From contig NZ_BQME02000002.1 of assembly GCF_022180385.2 (NCBI RefSeq), positions 2,072,501 through 2,136,500 of the forward strand: a stretch of DNA of 64,000 nt, read 5' to 3'. This document shows, piece after piece, positions 26,481 to 35,188 of this stretch. Under the pieces are notes generated by a model. The model had not been told where the DNA came from, ran no database searches, and worked only from the letters and a program-made list of their open reading frames with translations. Each line of letters starts with the position of its first letter. Positions within the stretch are counted from its first letter, which is position 1. Position numbers and translations under genes: made by a program. Source of the DNA: Paenibacillus sp. L3-i20 (lineage in GTDB: Bacteria > Bacillota > Bacilli > Paenibacillales > Paenibacillaceae).

Positions 26481-27173
26481 TTATCCCGCCTCTCCTCTGA
26501 GCACATAACCTGTACCACGAACAGTCTGAATGACTCGTTTGCCACCGCCATCCTCAAGCTTCTGGCGCAACATTGCAATATATACCTCAAGAACATTAGA
26601 TTCTCCGCTAAAATCGTAACCCCATATTCTCTCCATAATCGCGTCTCGCGTCAAAACACGACGAGGATTTTGCATAAATAGAAGCATCAAATCATATTCT
26701 TTGCTCGTAAGCTCGATTCGTCTGCCAAAGCGGACAGCTTCCCTCGCATCCATATCCAGAACCAAATCATCGAATGACAATTGATTGCTTGTATCTTCAA
26801 GCTTGTCCGATTTTCTGCGAAGCAATGCCCGTACTCTAGCAAGCAGTTCCTCTAGTGCAAAAGGTTTTACGACGTAATCATCAGAACCAAGGTCAAGTCC
26901 CTTCACACGATCAATGACATCATCCTTGGCAGTCAGCATCATAATCGGAACGGAGCTGCCGCTCTCTCTCACTCTACGACAAACTTCCCATCCGTCAATC
27001 TGAGGCATCATGACATCTAATATTAGTAAGTCAGGCTCTATATTGAGCAGCACCTTTAATCCCTCAACACCGTTAGAGGCTGTAGTCACCTCATACCCCT
27101 CAAAAGCTAAGCTGCGGCGCAGCATTGAAATAATTTTTTCATCATCGTCTACTACCACGATATGTGCTCTCAA
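26481..27173 (-). CDS. OmpR-family response regulator
   Basis: The 230-residue regulator has a receiver domain with VVDDDEKI, phospho-Asp in LLILDVMMP, Thr in MLTAKDD and Lys in VVKPFALEEL. A winged-helix domain follows, ending VLEVYIAMLRQKLE and TVRGTGYVLR. The start chosen is the second of two adjacent TTG codons, eight bases after GAGGAGG. The downstream kinase gene begins three bases after the stop, so the two form one transcription unit. A strong terminator separates them from htrA upstream. It resembles ArlR, MprA and YkoG proteins. Confidence 0.9.
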   Translation of the reverse strand: MRAHIVVVDDDEKIISMLRRSLAFEGYEVTTASNGVEGLKVLLNIEPDLLILDVMMPQIDGWEVCRRVRESGSSVPIMMLTAKDDVIDRVKGLDLGSDDYVVKPFALEELLARVRALLRRKSDKLEDTSNQLSFDDLVLDMDAREAVRFGRRIELTSKEYDLMLLFMQNPRRVLTRDAIMERIWGYDFSGESNVLEVYIAMLRQKLEDGGGKRVIQTVRGTGYVLRGEAG

Positions 27174-27195
27174 CAAATATCCTCCTCTTCGTTAC

Positions 27196-27232
27196 AAAAA
27201 AGCGCAGAGACAACAAACTCTGCGCTTTTTTT
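27196..27232 (-). terminator. Terminator between htrA and the two-component genes
   Basis: AAAGCGCAGAG and CTCTGCGCTTT form an 11-base stem with an eight-base loop. A long T-tract follows on both strands. It should end the htrA transcript before the regulator gene. Confidence 0.85.
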
Positions 27233-27254
27233 AAGCATGAATTAATGACTCAGC

Positions 27255-28799
27255 TTATTCAAGTCCAAACACGTTCCTGTCGCCGATTTCGACTTCAATA
27301 TTTATCTCTTTTCCTTGACGGAAAATGTTAAACTCGACCTTCTCGCCGACCTTTTTAGATTGAATTTCTTTAATAAGTGACTCACTTGTAGTGAACTTTT
27401 TGCCGCCAAGACCAAGAATAACATCATAAGCCTTTAAATCAGCGAGATAAGCTGGAGAGTTATAGTATACGCTTTTCACAATTGACCCTTCTACCTTCTC
27501 TAGACCAAGTTGCTTCGCATATTCCTCTGTCATATTTATTAGTTCAGCACCAATAAATGGTGCAGGCTCTTTCGGAACCTCTTTGTTCGACTTAAGATTA
27601 TCAAGCACTCCAAGAATAGTACTCGTTGGAATTGCAAAGCCGATACCTTGAGCCTGTGCACTTACAGCGGTATTCATACCAATAACTTCACCATTCACAT
27701 TAAGCAATGGACCACCGGAGTTACCTGGATTAATGGAGGCATCCGTCTGTAATAAATGTTTGTAATTCCGTTCGCCATTCGCATCTTGAATATCGATTGG
27801 ACGTTCCTTGGCACTAAGCACACCTGCCGTAATCGTGTGATCGAATCCGTATGGATTACCGATCGCTATTACCCAATCGCCAATGTTTATTTTGTCAGAG
27901 TCACCTAACGGAAGCGTCGGGAAAGGCTTATCTCCTTTAATCTTCACAACAGCTAGATCAAGCTCATAGCTGGAACCAAGTAGTTCAGCCGTAAATGGCT
28001 TGTCATACCCCTGAACCGTAATTTTAATTTCTGCTGCATCTCCAATGACGTGCTGATTGGTTAAAATGTAACCTTCCTGATCAAAGAAAAATCCAGTTCC
28101 AGCGCCTACTTGCTGCATCTGGCCTCCCTGTTCTTGCTCTGGTTGTGTTCTTTCAGGGCCGTTGCCACCGAAAAACTGACGGAAAAATGGATCATCTAAA
28201 ATACTGCCGCTGCCGCCACCGTTTGACTGCGTGCTCACAAATGTCTCGATTTTAACTACTGCTGGACTAGCTGTCTCAAATAACTTAGCAATGTTATCGG
28301 GACGTCCAACTGCTGTAGTTGCTGATCCACCATTACTAGATGGTGATGTTACAGTGGAACCTGAGCCATTAGAACCCGATTTAGTTGTTTCTACTGCTCC
28401 TCCTGATGAGAACCAATTACGTGTGTCAGCACTATACATAAGTCCCCCTACCACGAGCATACCTGCAAGGAATGAGAGGAAAATGGACTTAAATGATGTG
28501 CCACGCTTCTCCTTCACTTTCCATCCAGTGTTGCCTGCTGCATGAGTCGTTGTAAACGTTCTAAGTTGCGGTGGCTGCGATCCATTTACAGAACCCTCTG
28601 TTGATCCTGAGGCCATATTGCCTTCCTGATGACTAACATGTCCCCTATTCTCATTTGATTTTGGCCCGTATGCATAATAATAAGATGGTTTTGTTTCACT
28701 CTCGTTTATTCTATTAGACTCATTCGTTTCATCTGTACGATTTGAATCTTCTGAATTAAAGAAGTCGTCATACCCCTTTTTGTTGTTCTGATCATCCAT
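27255..28799 (-). CDS. HtrA/DegP-type membrane serine protease with PDZ domain
   Basis: The 514-residue protein degrades or refolds damaged exported proteins. An acidic, Asn/Ser-rich cytoplasmic N-terminus of about 100 residues precedes one membrane helix (residues 104 to 122), so the protease domain faces outward. The catalytic triad is visible as His in TNQHVIGDA, Asp in ELDLAVVKI and Ser in NPGNSGGPLLN. A single PDZ domain ends the protein. The start follows GGGGGAG; an upstream ATG 48 bases earlier lacks a ribosome site. HtrA genes in Bacillus answer to the CssRS system; the two-component genes just downstream may have that role but resemble other families more. Confidence 0.92.
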   Translation of the reverse strand: MDDQNNKKGYDDFFNSEDSNRTDETNESNRINESETKPSYYYAYGPKSNENRGHVSHQEGNMASGSTEGSVNGSQPPQLRTFTTTHAAGNTGWKVKEKRGTSFKSIFLSFLAGMLVVGGLMYSADTRNWFSSGGAVETTKSGSNGSGSTVTSPSSNGGSATTAVGRPDNIAKLFETASPAVVKIETFVSTQSNGGGSGSILDDPFFRQFFGGNGPERTQPEQEQGGQMQQVGAGTGFFFDQEGYILTNQHVIGDAAEIKITVQGYDKPFTAELLGSSYELDLAVVKIKGDKPFPTLPLGDSDKINIGDWVIAIGNPYGFDHTITAGVLSAKERPIDIQDANGERNYKHLLQTDASINPGNSGGPLLNVNGEVIGMNTAVSAQAQGIGFAIPTSTILGVLDNLKSNKEVPKEPAPFIGAELINMTEEYAKQLGLEKVEGSIVKSVYYNSPAYLADLKAYDVILGLGGKKFTTSESLIKEIQSKKVGEKVEFNIFRQGKEINIEVEIGDRNVFGLE

Positions 28800-29049
28800 A
28801 TACGTTCTCCCCCAATCGGCTAATTCATATTCGCTTTGCATATACATTTATTTGTTAGTTCTATCATGCACATTCTACCTTAAAACAATCTTAATTACAC
28901 CTGAATCCTAGATAATTTTACACTCGTGAAGTGTCTACTATAAACTTTTTCACTCACCTTTTACAGCCCCAAAATAAACGAAATAGCAAATGGAACATAA
29001 ATATAAGCTCAATAATATATTAAAATTAATGAATTTATTAGTGCAAAAA

Positions 29050-30836
29050 ATGAAGGAGCTGTCTCAAAAGTATAAATACTTACTTCATGAAACAGCTCGC
29101 ATGATGAAAAATGGGAGAAAATAAGGAAATGGCGGTGCTAGGGAGGTTATCCCTGCACCGCCATTTCTGGCTTTTGGTCTATTGCCGCCTTCTTGAGCAG
29201 ATTGTGGGCGAGCGAAAGCCACCCGACCTCAAGGCTTACTTTCGGCAGGCCTCGAAGCAGAAAACGCCGGAATCCCCGGTTGTTTTTCAGTTGTCCAAAT
29301 ACGCTTTCCGGTTCGATCATTCTTCGAACCGACAGCGCATACCCTTCCTCGCTCTTGAGTTTCTCGCGTATTTGTTTCTTGTAACGCAGATACTTCAGGC
29401 TCACGCTGATTTCTCGGTTTCCTTTGGCTTTTGTACAAGCCTCTTTGAGCGGACAGCCTTCGCAGTTTTCGCTTCGGTAGTGGCGCTTCCGTAACTCATA
29501 TCCGCTTTCTGTCGTTTCCTTACTTTCATAGCGAAATAGTAGGTTACGCCCAGCAGCGCACGTCCATATGTCTTCGGCTTCGTCATACTGCCAGTTATCC
29601 AACTTACTGATATCTTGCTTCCACTTCTTCGATTTTTCCTTGTGGTATGTGCTGTACTTCACCACTGTTTCTAGTTGTTCGTTTTCCAAGTAAGCGTAAT
29701 TTTCTTCCCCGCCGTATCCTGCGTCCGCGATAACTGTTTTCGGTATATTTCCCAGAGTTGCTTTTACCTTCTCTAAGTGGGGCTTGAGGCAACGTGTGTC
29801 TGTCGGGCGCTGGTGCAAACTGTAGCCGATAATGAACTGGTTTTCCGTTCCGATCTGTACATTGTAGCCAGGTTTGAGCTGGCCATTACGCATGTGATCT
29901 TCTTTCATTCGCATGAAAGTAGCGTCGGTATCGGTCTTGCTGAAGCTATTACGATCTCCGAGAATCTCCTGCTGTACTTCGTATTTTTGCAAGCGGGGGA
30001 GGAGGTCTTTGCGGATTGCCCGAACTGTTTTTTTCAATGGCTTGTCCTTAGGTTTCTCTTGTAGTTGCTCCTCTAGCTGCTTTACAGCCTCTTCCAGCTT
30101 TTCGCTGGTGATCTGTGTGGACTCGCCGAGTTCAGGAAGATCCCATCCGTGATGTTCTTGCTCTTCCTGACGCTCAGATTCTTCAATGGTAGCGAACAAA
30201 GTCTGGACTTTCTCCTGCAGCCTCGCCTTCTGTTTCACCACCGCTTTGCCCCAGACAAACGTATAGCGATTGGCGTTAGCTTCAATCTTGGTTCCGTCGA
30301 CAAAGTAATGTTCAAGCCGCACGTATTTCTCCTCAGCCAGAAATTGTAGAACGGCGGTGAAGACGGTCTCGAGCACCGTCTTCATACGTTCAGAACGGAA
30401 ACGGTTGATGGTGCGAAAGTCCGGCTGTTGTCTGCCTGCAATCCACATAAACATGACGTTTTCACGGACCGCTTTAGCGATTTGTCGAGACGAGTAGATC
30501 CGCTGGGTGTAGGCATAAACAATAACTTTGGTGAGCATTTTGGGGTGGTAGCTATCTCGGCCGCCACCAGGGTATGCGGAGGCAAAGATCCTGTCGCTAA
30601 GTCGGTTCACAGCGGCATTTACAATACGCACGAGGTGATTTTGAGGAATGTCATCCTCCAAATCCATTGGCAGGGTAAGTTGGTCCATGGTATATTGAAT
30701 GTACAAAGAAATCGCTCCTTTTGGAATGGTTGGGTGGTACCTCCATTTTACCAAAAAGCGATTTCTTTTTGTTTATTCAGAACAAAAAAAGCTGTCCCTC
30801 AGGTCACTTTATGACCTTTTGGGACAGCCCCTTCAT
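29050..30836 (-). mobile_element. IS1182-family insertion sequence, apparently complete
   Basis: Imperfect terminal inverted repeats of 21 bases bound the element. The left end begins ATGAAGGAGCTGTCTCAAAAG, and the right end, inverted, reads ATGAAGGGGCTGTCCCAAAAG. Each end also folds on itself: GAGCTGT pairs with ACAGCTC at the left, and GCTGTCCC with GGGACAGC at the right. A single intact transposase gene occupies the interior. Flanking A-tracts and T-tracts prevent a clear call of a target duplication. It lies between htrA and the yugN-like gene and interrupts no recognisable gene. Intact ends and frame suggest recent arrival. Confidence 0.85.
29147..30706 (-). CDS. IS1182 family transposase
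   Basis: The roughly 519-residue DDE transposase opens with the typical YTMDQLTLPMDLEDDIPQNH and continues through HPKMLTKVIVYAYTQRIYSSR. Candidate catalytic residues are Asp in VDGTKIEANAN, Asp in TVIADAGYGGEEN and Glu in MIEPESVFGQLKNNRGFRRF. A Cys cluster (CEGCPLKEAC) lies before the C-terminal region. The TTG chosen follows AAAGGAG; an ATG 18 bases later is possible and the frame is open further upstream. The frame is complete, so the element may still be active. Antisense open frames inside it are shadows. Confidence 0.9.
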   Translation of the reverse strand: MYIQYTMDQLTLPMDLEDDIPQNHLVRIVNAAVNRLSDRIFASAYPGGGRDSYHPKMLTKVIVYAYTQRIYSSRQIAKAVRENVMFMWIAGRQQPDFRTINRFRSERMKTVLETVFTAVLQFLAEEKYVRLEHYFVDGTKIEANANRYTFVWGKAVVKQKARLQEKVQTLFATIEESERQEEQEHHGWDLPELGESTQITSEKLEEAVKQLEEQLQEKPKDKPLKKTVRAIRKDLLPRLQKYEVQQEILGDRNSFSKTDTDATFMRMKEDHMRNGQLKPGYNVQIGTENQFIIGYSLHQRPTDTRCLKPHLEKVKATLGNIPKTVIADAGYGGEENYAYLENEQLETVVKYSTYHKEKSKKWKQDISKLDNWQYDEAEDIWTCAAGRNLLFRYESKETTESGYELRKRHYRSENCEGCPLKEACTKAKGNREISVSLKYLRYKKQIREKLKSEEGYALSVRRMIEPESVFGQLKNNRGFRRFLLRGLPKVSLEVGWLSLAHNLLKKAAIDQKPEMAVQG

Positions 30837-30983
30837 TTTTTTGTATATTGGTCGAATGATTAATGTTCTAAAATGCCATAAGAACTGCATAATTACGAAC
30901 ACGCCTCACACTACAACCTGAAATGGATCGACTATTAGAGAAGTAACGTCAACCACACCAATTATTAATGCTTATAATAGCCC

Positions 30984-31397
30984 CTAAAAAGAAATCGTTG
31001 TTTCAACTTCACGCATCAGTTCTGTTCCTCGTTCTATCCAATGCTGTTCTATATCTGCATCAGGATTTACAGGGGACTGGAACTGATCAAACATAGCTCC
31101 TACAACCCTTACAGACGCTTCGGGATCATTGCCTTCGTTATAAAGATGTTTTAATACATATGGCTGCTCAAAACGAATATGAGCAATACTTTCTGACTGC
31201 TCACTATCCAAATGACCGTCCGTAACTTGAAAAGGAATTCTTAGCCACACTTTGTTTTCATTATCTAGCGCTCGGTCGAAAGAACCTCTGTTATAATCCC
31301 AATTGCCGCCAAGTGTGAACTTATGTAATGCCAAATCTCCTTGTATTTCTGTCAATCTTTTTTGTTTGCCCTCTATATTGGACGAGATGGGAATCAT
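30984..31397 (-). CDS. YugN-like family protein
   Basis: The 137-residue cytoplasmic protein resembles the YugN family of Bacillus, whose function is not known. Family-like features are the middle segment FTLGGNWDYNRGSFDRALD, WLRIPFQVTDGHLDSEQ, and PYVLKHLYNEGNDPE, followed by FDQFQSPVNPDADIEQ. There is no signal peptide or membrane helix. The start follows GGAGGTT at good spacing. It sits between the insertion sequence and the end of liaR on the same strand. Identity rests on recalled family patterns and should be treated as probable. Confidence 0.7.
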   Translation of the reverse strand: MIPISSNIEGKQKRLTEIQGDLALHKFTLGGNWDYNRGSFDRALDNENKVWLRIPFQVTDGHLDSEQSESIAHIRFEQPYVLKHLYNEGNDPEASVRVVGAMFDQFQSPVNPDADIEQHWIERGTELMREVETTISF

Positions 31398-31465
31398 CGT
31401 TACAAACCTCCTACTCCTAGCTTATGTTATCTGCTATAGGGTAGTATGCCCGTATCACGCCTCTC

Positions 31466-32131
31466 TTATGTGCGATTAGCCCAACCTTTGCGATGGGCGA
31501 GTACAGCTAGTTGTGTCCGATCGTCCAGCTCGCATTTCATTAGAAGGTTGCTAACATGTGTTTTTACCGTTTTAATACTGATATGAAGTTCATCTGCAAT
31601 CTCTTTGTTTGACTGTCCGTCAGCGATTAGCAGCAAAACTTCCTTTTCCCGCTCCGTTAATCCTTCGTCACCTGACTGAGCAGTACGTTGTCGTAATCCT
31701 CTTGTAAGGGCTTGCGAAACATCTGTCGTCATTACTGGCATACCTTTGTATGCTCCGTTGATAGCGTAAATAAGTTCCTCTGCAGAAACAGTCTTGAGCA
31801 CATAACTTACTGCTCCAGCTTCAATTGCAGAATATACTTTATCATCTTCAAGAAAACTCGTCAGCATCACGATTTTGATTGCATCATACTTAGCAATAAT
31901 TGCTCTTGTCGTTTCTATGCCGTCCATCTCAGGCATCATCAAATCCATAAGTATAATATGAGGTCGATCTTCCTCGTTACTTCCATTAAGCCACTTCAAC
32001 GCCTCATTACCATTGCTTGCTTCAGCTATAACCTCAAACTTAGGCTCTAGCATCAAGTAGGTGCGCAAGCCAATCCTGACCATATCATGATCATCAACAA
32101 TCATTATTTTTATCGTACCCTGTCCACTCAT
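31466..32131 (-). CDS. liaR: LiaR-like NarL/FixJ response regulator
   Basis: The 221-residue regulator answers cell-envelope stress through the LiaFSR system. The receiver domain holds IVDDHDMVR, phospho-Asp in HIILMDLMMPEMDG, and Lys in SYVLKTVSAEE. The C-terminal LuxR-type helix-turn-helix reads LTEREKEVLLLIADGQSNKEIA then HISIKTVKTHVSNLL. Its start overlaps the liaS stop by four bases, so the two genes are translationally coupled. A LiaR/CesR-type palindrome lies upstream of the operon. Function as LiaR rests on the complete FSR gene set. Confidence 0.9.
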   Translation of the reverse strand: MSGQGTIKIMIVDDHDMVRIGLRTYLMLEPKFEVIAEASNGNEALKWLNGSNEEDRPHIILMDLMMPEMDGIETTRAIIAKYDAIKIVMLTSFLEDDKVYSAIEAGAVSYVLKTVSAEELIYAINGAYKGMPVMTTDVSQALTRGLRQRTAQSGDEGLTEREKEVLLLIADGQSNKEIADELHISIKTVKTHVSNLLMKCELDDRTQLAVLAHRKGWANRT

Positions 32132-33162
32132 CGATTCTGCTCTCCTCGATATATCTTAGGTATCGTTACTTTAATTCTTGTCCCACTGCCCACTTTACTT
32201 ACAATATCAGCTGTTCCACCAAGCTTCTGAGCACGTTCTTGCATCGTAGATAATCCGTAAGATCCTGGCTTAACTGTATCAACCCTAAAGCCCGCTCCAT
32301 CATCAGCAAGCATCATCACAACCTGACGCTCCGTATCTGCAAGCGTCAGTGTGCAGCTAACTGCCCGCGCATGTTTCACTACATTTGCCATAGCTTCTTG
32401 AACGATTAAAAATAGCTGATGCTCCTTAGCCTCACTGAGCTGCTCCGTTAGTCGCCATTCTAGAACACCCTGAAGGCTATTCTGACGACAGAAATCAGGA
32501 AACCACTTATCAAGTGCTTCTTGCAGTGTCCTGCCTTCGAGCTCCATCGGTCTTAGCTGAGAAATGAAATTTCGCATTTGTTTCTGAGCTAGATTAGACA
32601 TTTGTATGAGTTGCTCCAATACGGCGACGGATCGCTCATGATCAACTTGCTGCAGCTTGGGAAGAGATGAAGCACACATATGAATAGCGAATAATTGCTG
32701 ACTAACCGTATCGTGCAAATCGCGGGCTAACCGTTTCCGCTCTTCCAATACGGCGGCCTCATTTGACGCCGACTCCTGTAGTATATTTTGTTCACCCATT
32801 CGCTGTAGTGTCAGCATCTTCTCTTCCATTTGCTCTGCAAGCTCATTGAACTCCCTGTAAACAGGTACAAAGGAATGATGTCCATCATCTGCTATTCGCG
32901 CTTCGAAGTTTCCATTTACAGCTTGCTTAAGCGAAAGATGAAGTGTGTCCATCCGACCACCAAACCGTTGTGCCGCCCAATAGCCGAAAGCACCGCTTAC
33001 AATCAGAACGACCATACCTGACCAAAGCTTGAGTTCCAGCAATCCAGCATGATCCATCATCAAATACCATAGTACGAATGCAAGTAATACGGATACGGTG
33101 GAAGCAATAACGAACATACTGATAAGTTCCCATTTCCCACTGCGCAAAAATCGAACCATCAT
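32128..33162 (-). CDS. liaS: LiaS-like sensor histidine kinase
   Basis: The 344-residue kinase has two membrane helices within the first 65 residues, separated by a very short outer loop, as in LiaS and VraS intramembrane-sensing kinases. A HAMP-like stretch follows. The HisKA_3 box reads ERKRLARDLHDTVSQQLFAIHM with the phosphorylated His, and the ATPase part has VQEAMANVVKHARA, ADDGAGF and GSYGLSTMQERA. It is probably held inactive by LiaF and activated by lipid II-cycle antibiotics. It starts eight bases after liaF and overlaps liaR. Confidence 0.9.
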   Translation of the reverse strand: MMVRFLRSGKWELISMFVIASTVSVLLAFVLWYLMMDHAGLLELKLWSGMVVLIVSGAFGYWAAQRFGGRMDTLHLSLKQAVNGNFEARIADDGHHSFVPVYREFNELAEQMEEKMLTLQRMGEQNILQESASNEAAVLEERKRLARDLHDTVSQQLFAIHMCASSLPKLQQVDHERSVAVLEQLIQMSNLAQKQMRNFISQLRPMELEGRTLQEALDKWFPDFCRQNSLQGVLEWRLTEQLSEAKEHQLFLIVQEAMANVVKHARAVSCTLTLADTERQVVMMLADDGAGFRVDTVKPGSYGLSTMQERAQKLGGTADIVSKVGSGTRIKVTIPKIYRGEQNR

Positions 33163-33169
33163 CGCTCTG

Positions 33170-34186
33170 TTACCCTACCTTCGTTACACGCGTATCGCCG
33201 ATAAAAGTACTGACGATAAGCTTGATCTTTTTGTCTGAATCCTTATATCTTGGTGACTTTGTGTCTACGCTTGTAAAGATGCCGCCTTCCTTTTGACCTA
33301 ATATTTTTACATCACCCATAAAAGCGTTGGACACAACACGAACACCTAGCTCATAGTCATTAGGTACATACACTTTTACGTCCCCAAGAAAAGAAGTTAT
33401 ATTAATTTTTGTCTCACCAAAAGGAATCTGAGCCTTCGTTAAATCAAGTACTGTGTCTCCGATAAAATGAGTGATATTAATTGGTTTCAGCTCCCAATGA
33501 TCATGCCCCATATGGATATCACCAATAAAACCAGAACGATTGATTACACTTGGATCATTTGAATTCCAATACTCAACATGCTCTTTATTACGCTCATCTA
33601 AGCGTTGCTTTACTTTACGTCTTTTTTGTTTTCCATATTCTTGCTGCAAGTCCTCGTCATAGGAGTTACTTTTAGTAAACTCATCTGTGAAACTTGAGCC
33701 CTCCCTTTCGCTCTCCTCATCTTCATCATGAAAGCTGCTTATTCCATTTGGATCGGGATGTAATGGCGGAGCAGGCGGCACCTCCGATTCGTCTGCATAA
33801 GGACGATAGGACTTCCATTCATCTGACGGAGGATCTTGCGGCTTAGAGCGTGGTCTCCAAATCATCCGAAGACCTACAAATATAATAATAAAAGGAATCA
33901 GATATGGGATTACATCGCCGATGGACCAAAAAAACAATCCTAAATTATTACCCAAAAAGATACCGCCAATAAAAATCAAAACGACTCCTAACCACCTGGC
34001 TCCGATTTTGCGACCGCTCATAAGAAGTTGTGACGCCCCAGAGTATATAAGAATACATGGCCAGAACGTTGAAAACATTTCGCCAATCTCCATCGTTAAA
34101 ATACCAAGCTGCTTCAGCAAAAAGATTACGCCTACGGTTATGATGATGCTTCCAGTAAAAAATCTGTTTGCGAAATTTCCACCCAT
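33170..34186 (-). CDS. liaF: LiaF-like cell-wall stress inhibitor
   Basis: The 338-residue membrane protein is the likely negative regulator of LiaS. Four hydrophobic segments lie in the first 110 residues (TGSIIITVGVIFLLKQLGIL, then three more). A long acidic, Pro-rich linker follows. The C-terminal LiaF domain (about residues 215 to 338) reads FIGDIHMGHDHWELKPINI, INITSFLGDVKVYVPNDYEL and IVSTFIGDTRV, the repeated FIGD/FLGD pattern typical of this domain. The start chosen follows AAGGAG. It is the first gene of the operon; no liaI or liaH homologue is next to it. Confidence 0.9.
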   Translation of the reverse strand: MGGNFANRFFTGSIIITVGVIFLLKQLGILTMEIGEMFSTFWPCILIYSGASQLLMSGRKIGARWLGVVLIFIGGIFLGNNLGLFFWSIGDVIPYLIPFIIIFVGLRMIWRPRSKPQDPPSDEWKSYRPYADESEVPPAPPLHPDPNGISSFHDEDEESEREGSSFTDEFTKSNSYDEDLQQEYGKQKRRKVKQRLDERNKEHVEYWNSNDPSVINRSGFIGDIHMGHDHWELKPINITHFIGDTVLDLTKAQIPFGETKINITSFLGDVKVYVPNDYELGVRVVSNAFMGDVKILGQKEGGIFTSVDTKSPRYKDSDKKIKLIVSTFIGDTRVTKVG

Positions 34187-34276
34187 ACTGCACAACTCCT
34201 TATACAATTGCATGTTTGATACTACTAGTATACATAATAACCTTCTTTGACATAAGGGACGACCGATTGAACTTCA

Positions 34277-34296
34277 CCTCAGTCTCTAGACCGAGG
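34277..34296 (-). promoter_or_regulatory. Candidate LiaR operator upstream of liaFSR
   Basis: CCTCAGTCTCTAGACCGAGG is an inverted repeat with eight of ten pairs matching. Its core TCAGTCT-N2-AGACCGA differs at one base from the CesR/LiaR-type box TCAGHCT-NN-AGDCTGA as I recall it. It lies about 90 bases before liaF, with a TATACT -10-like element between them. Confidence 0.6.
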
Positions 34297-34350
34297 TTAA
34301 GGAAAATATTCCTAGAACTTACACTATGTTGTTTTAGAGCGATCCCAACA

Positions 34351-34374
34351 AAAAAGGAGCCATTCGGCTCCTTC
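34351..34374 (-). terminator. Terminator of the SASP gene
   Basis: AAGGAGCC and GGCTCCTT form an eight-base stem with a four-base loop, followed on the minus strand by a run of T residues. Confidence 0.8.
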
Positions 34375-34409
34375 TTTGCTATAACATTATTCATGTTGAT
34401 CAAATCATG

Positions 34410-34583
34410 TTACTGTTGGTTTTGTTGGTTTTGATTGTTTTGTGATACTTGATTTACTTTTTGATTCGCTGCTTGGTTATTAGCTGCTTGATTGTTTGCT
34501 GCGTTGTTCTGGTTGAATTCTTCAGCGAATTCAGCATTGAATTTATTGTTTTGAGCGGCCTTGTTGTTTTTGTTTTTAGCCAT
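34410..34583 (-). CDS. Gamma-type small acid-soluble spore protein
   Basis: The 57-residue protein is extremely rich in Asn, Gln and Ala, with the segment NKFNAEFAEEFNQNNAANNQ resembling the FGTEFASETN repeats of SspE-type gamma SASPs. These proteins are forespore-made amino-acid stores, degraded on germination; FNAEFAEE resembles the GPR protease site. A textbook sigma-G promoter lies upstream, which strongly supports the call. The start follows GGGGAGG; an in-frame ATG 21 bases earlier overlaps that ribosome site. A terminator follows. Confidence 0.88.
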   Translation of the reverse strand: MAKNKNNKAAQNNKFNAEFAEEFNQNNAANNQAANNQAANQKVNQVSQNNQNQQNQQ

Positions 34584-34607
34584 TGTATTCACCTCCCCGT
34601 CCACCCT

Positions 34608-34637
34608 TAGTATGGCGAGGTTGGTCTTTCTTATTCA
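34608..34637 (-). promoter_or_regulatory. Sigma-G promoter of the SASP gene
   Basis: On the minus strand TGAATA, 17 bases and CATACTA stand about 25 bases before the start codon. Both elements match the forespore sigma-G consensus exactly. Confidence 0.85.
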
Positions 34638-34642
34638 GAGGT

Positions 34643-35188
34643 CTAAGATTCTAAATAAGACTGTGGAATTGGCTTGCCGACCTCAATTGCACGGTTAATA
34701 TCATTAAGCCAAGCTTGTGTCAGCTTGCCAGTACCACGTCTGAGTACTTGAACACTGACCGTCTTTTTCCCCCATTGCTGATAAACTTCCTTAATCGTTT
34801 TAAAGTAAAGGTCTATTCGGTTTCCTTTTATAGCTGATCCTGTATCTGCTACAACCCCATATCCATAACCAGGAATATACAGCAGTGTTCCAATTGGAAA
34901 TACTTTTGGATCTGCAGCTATCGTAGAGACTTGATCTCTTCTAACTTTGACACCCGAAAACGTAATTCCGTATCCAGGGTGACCTGGTCGTTTTCCAGTT
35001 GACTCCACACCTGCCGTATACCCAGTAGCCACTACTTCGATTTGCTGCGGGGCCGGTTTATTCGTTTGCTTATTACTGTAAGTCGAAGCCTCAGCCAGAC
35101 TGATCATTGGCATAGATCCAAATACGACAACAGCAGCCAGCAGTGAGATGATCCATGTTCTTGCATATAAAAAAAAGCTTGTAACCAT
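34643..35188 (-). CDS. 3D-domain secreted protein (YuiC/YocH-like)
   Basis: The 181-residue protein has an N-terminal membrane or signal segment (IISLLAAVVVFGSMPM, cleavage near AEA) and a C-terminal 3D domain. That domain has the RlpA/MltA double-psi barrel fold typical of muralytic enzymes such as YuiC. Motifs are EVVATGYTAGVESTGKRPGHPG, FPIGTLLYIPGYGYGVVADTG and NRIDLYF, which supply the conserved Asp residues. It probably cleaves peptidoglycan in stationary phase or during spore resuscitation. The start codon and GAGGAGG ribosome site lie inside the thrS terminator hairpin, and the T-tract encodes Phe-Phe-Leu near the N-terminus. No in-frame alternative start is obvious. Confidence 0.85.
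   Translation of the reverse strand: MVTSFFLYARTWIISLLAAVVVFGSMPMISLAEASTYSNKQTNKPAPQQIEVVATGYTAGVESTGKRPGHPGYGITFSGVKVRRDQVSTIAADPKVFPIGTLLYIPGYGYGVVADTGSAIKGNRIDLYFKTIKEVYQQWGKKTVSVQVLRRGTGKLTQAWLNDINRAIEVGKPIPQSYLES

Noticed and set aside
28800..29049. Hairpin-like ACACT/AGTGT near 28925 as a CssR-type site before htrA
   Set aside because: The match is short, and I cannot recall a consensus that it meets; not enough to call an operator.
29111..30921. Long plus-strand frames within the insertion sequence
   Set aside because: They are antisense shadows of the transposase gene and have no family resemblance.
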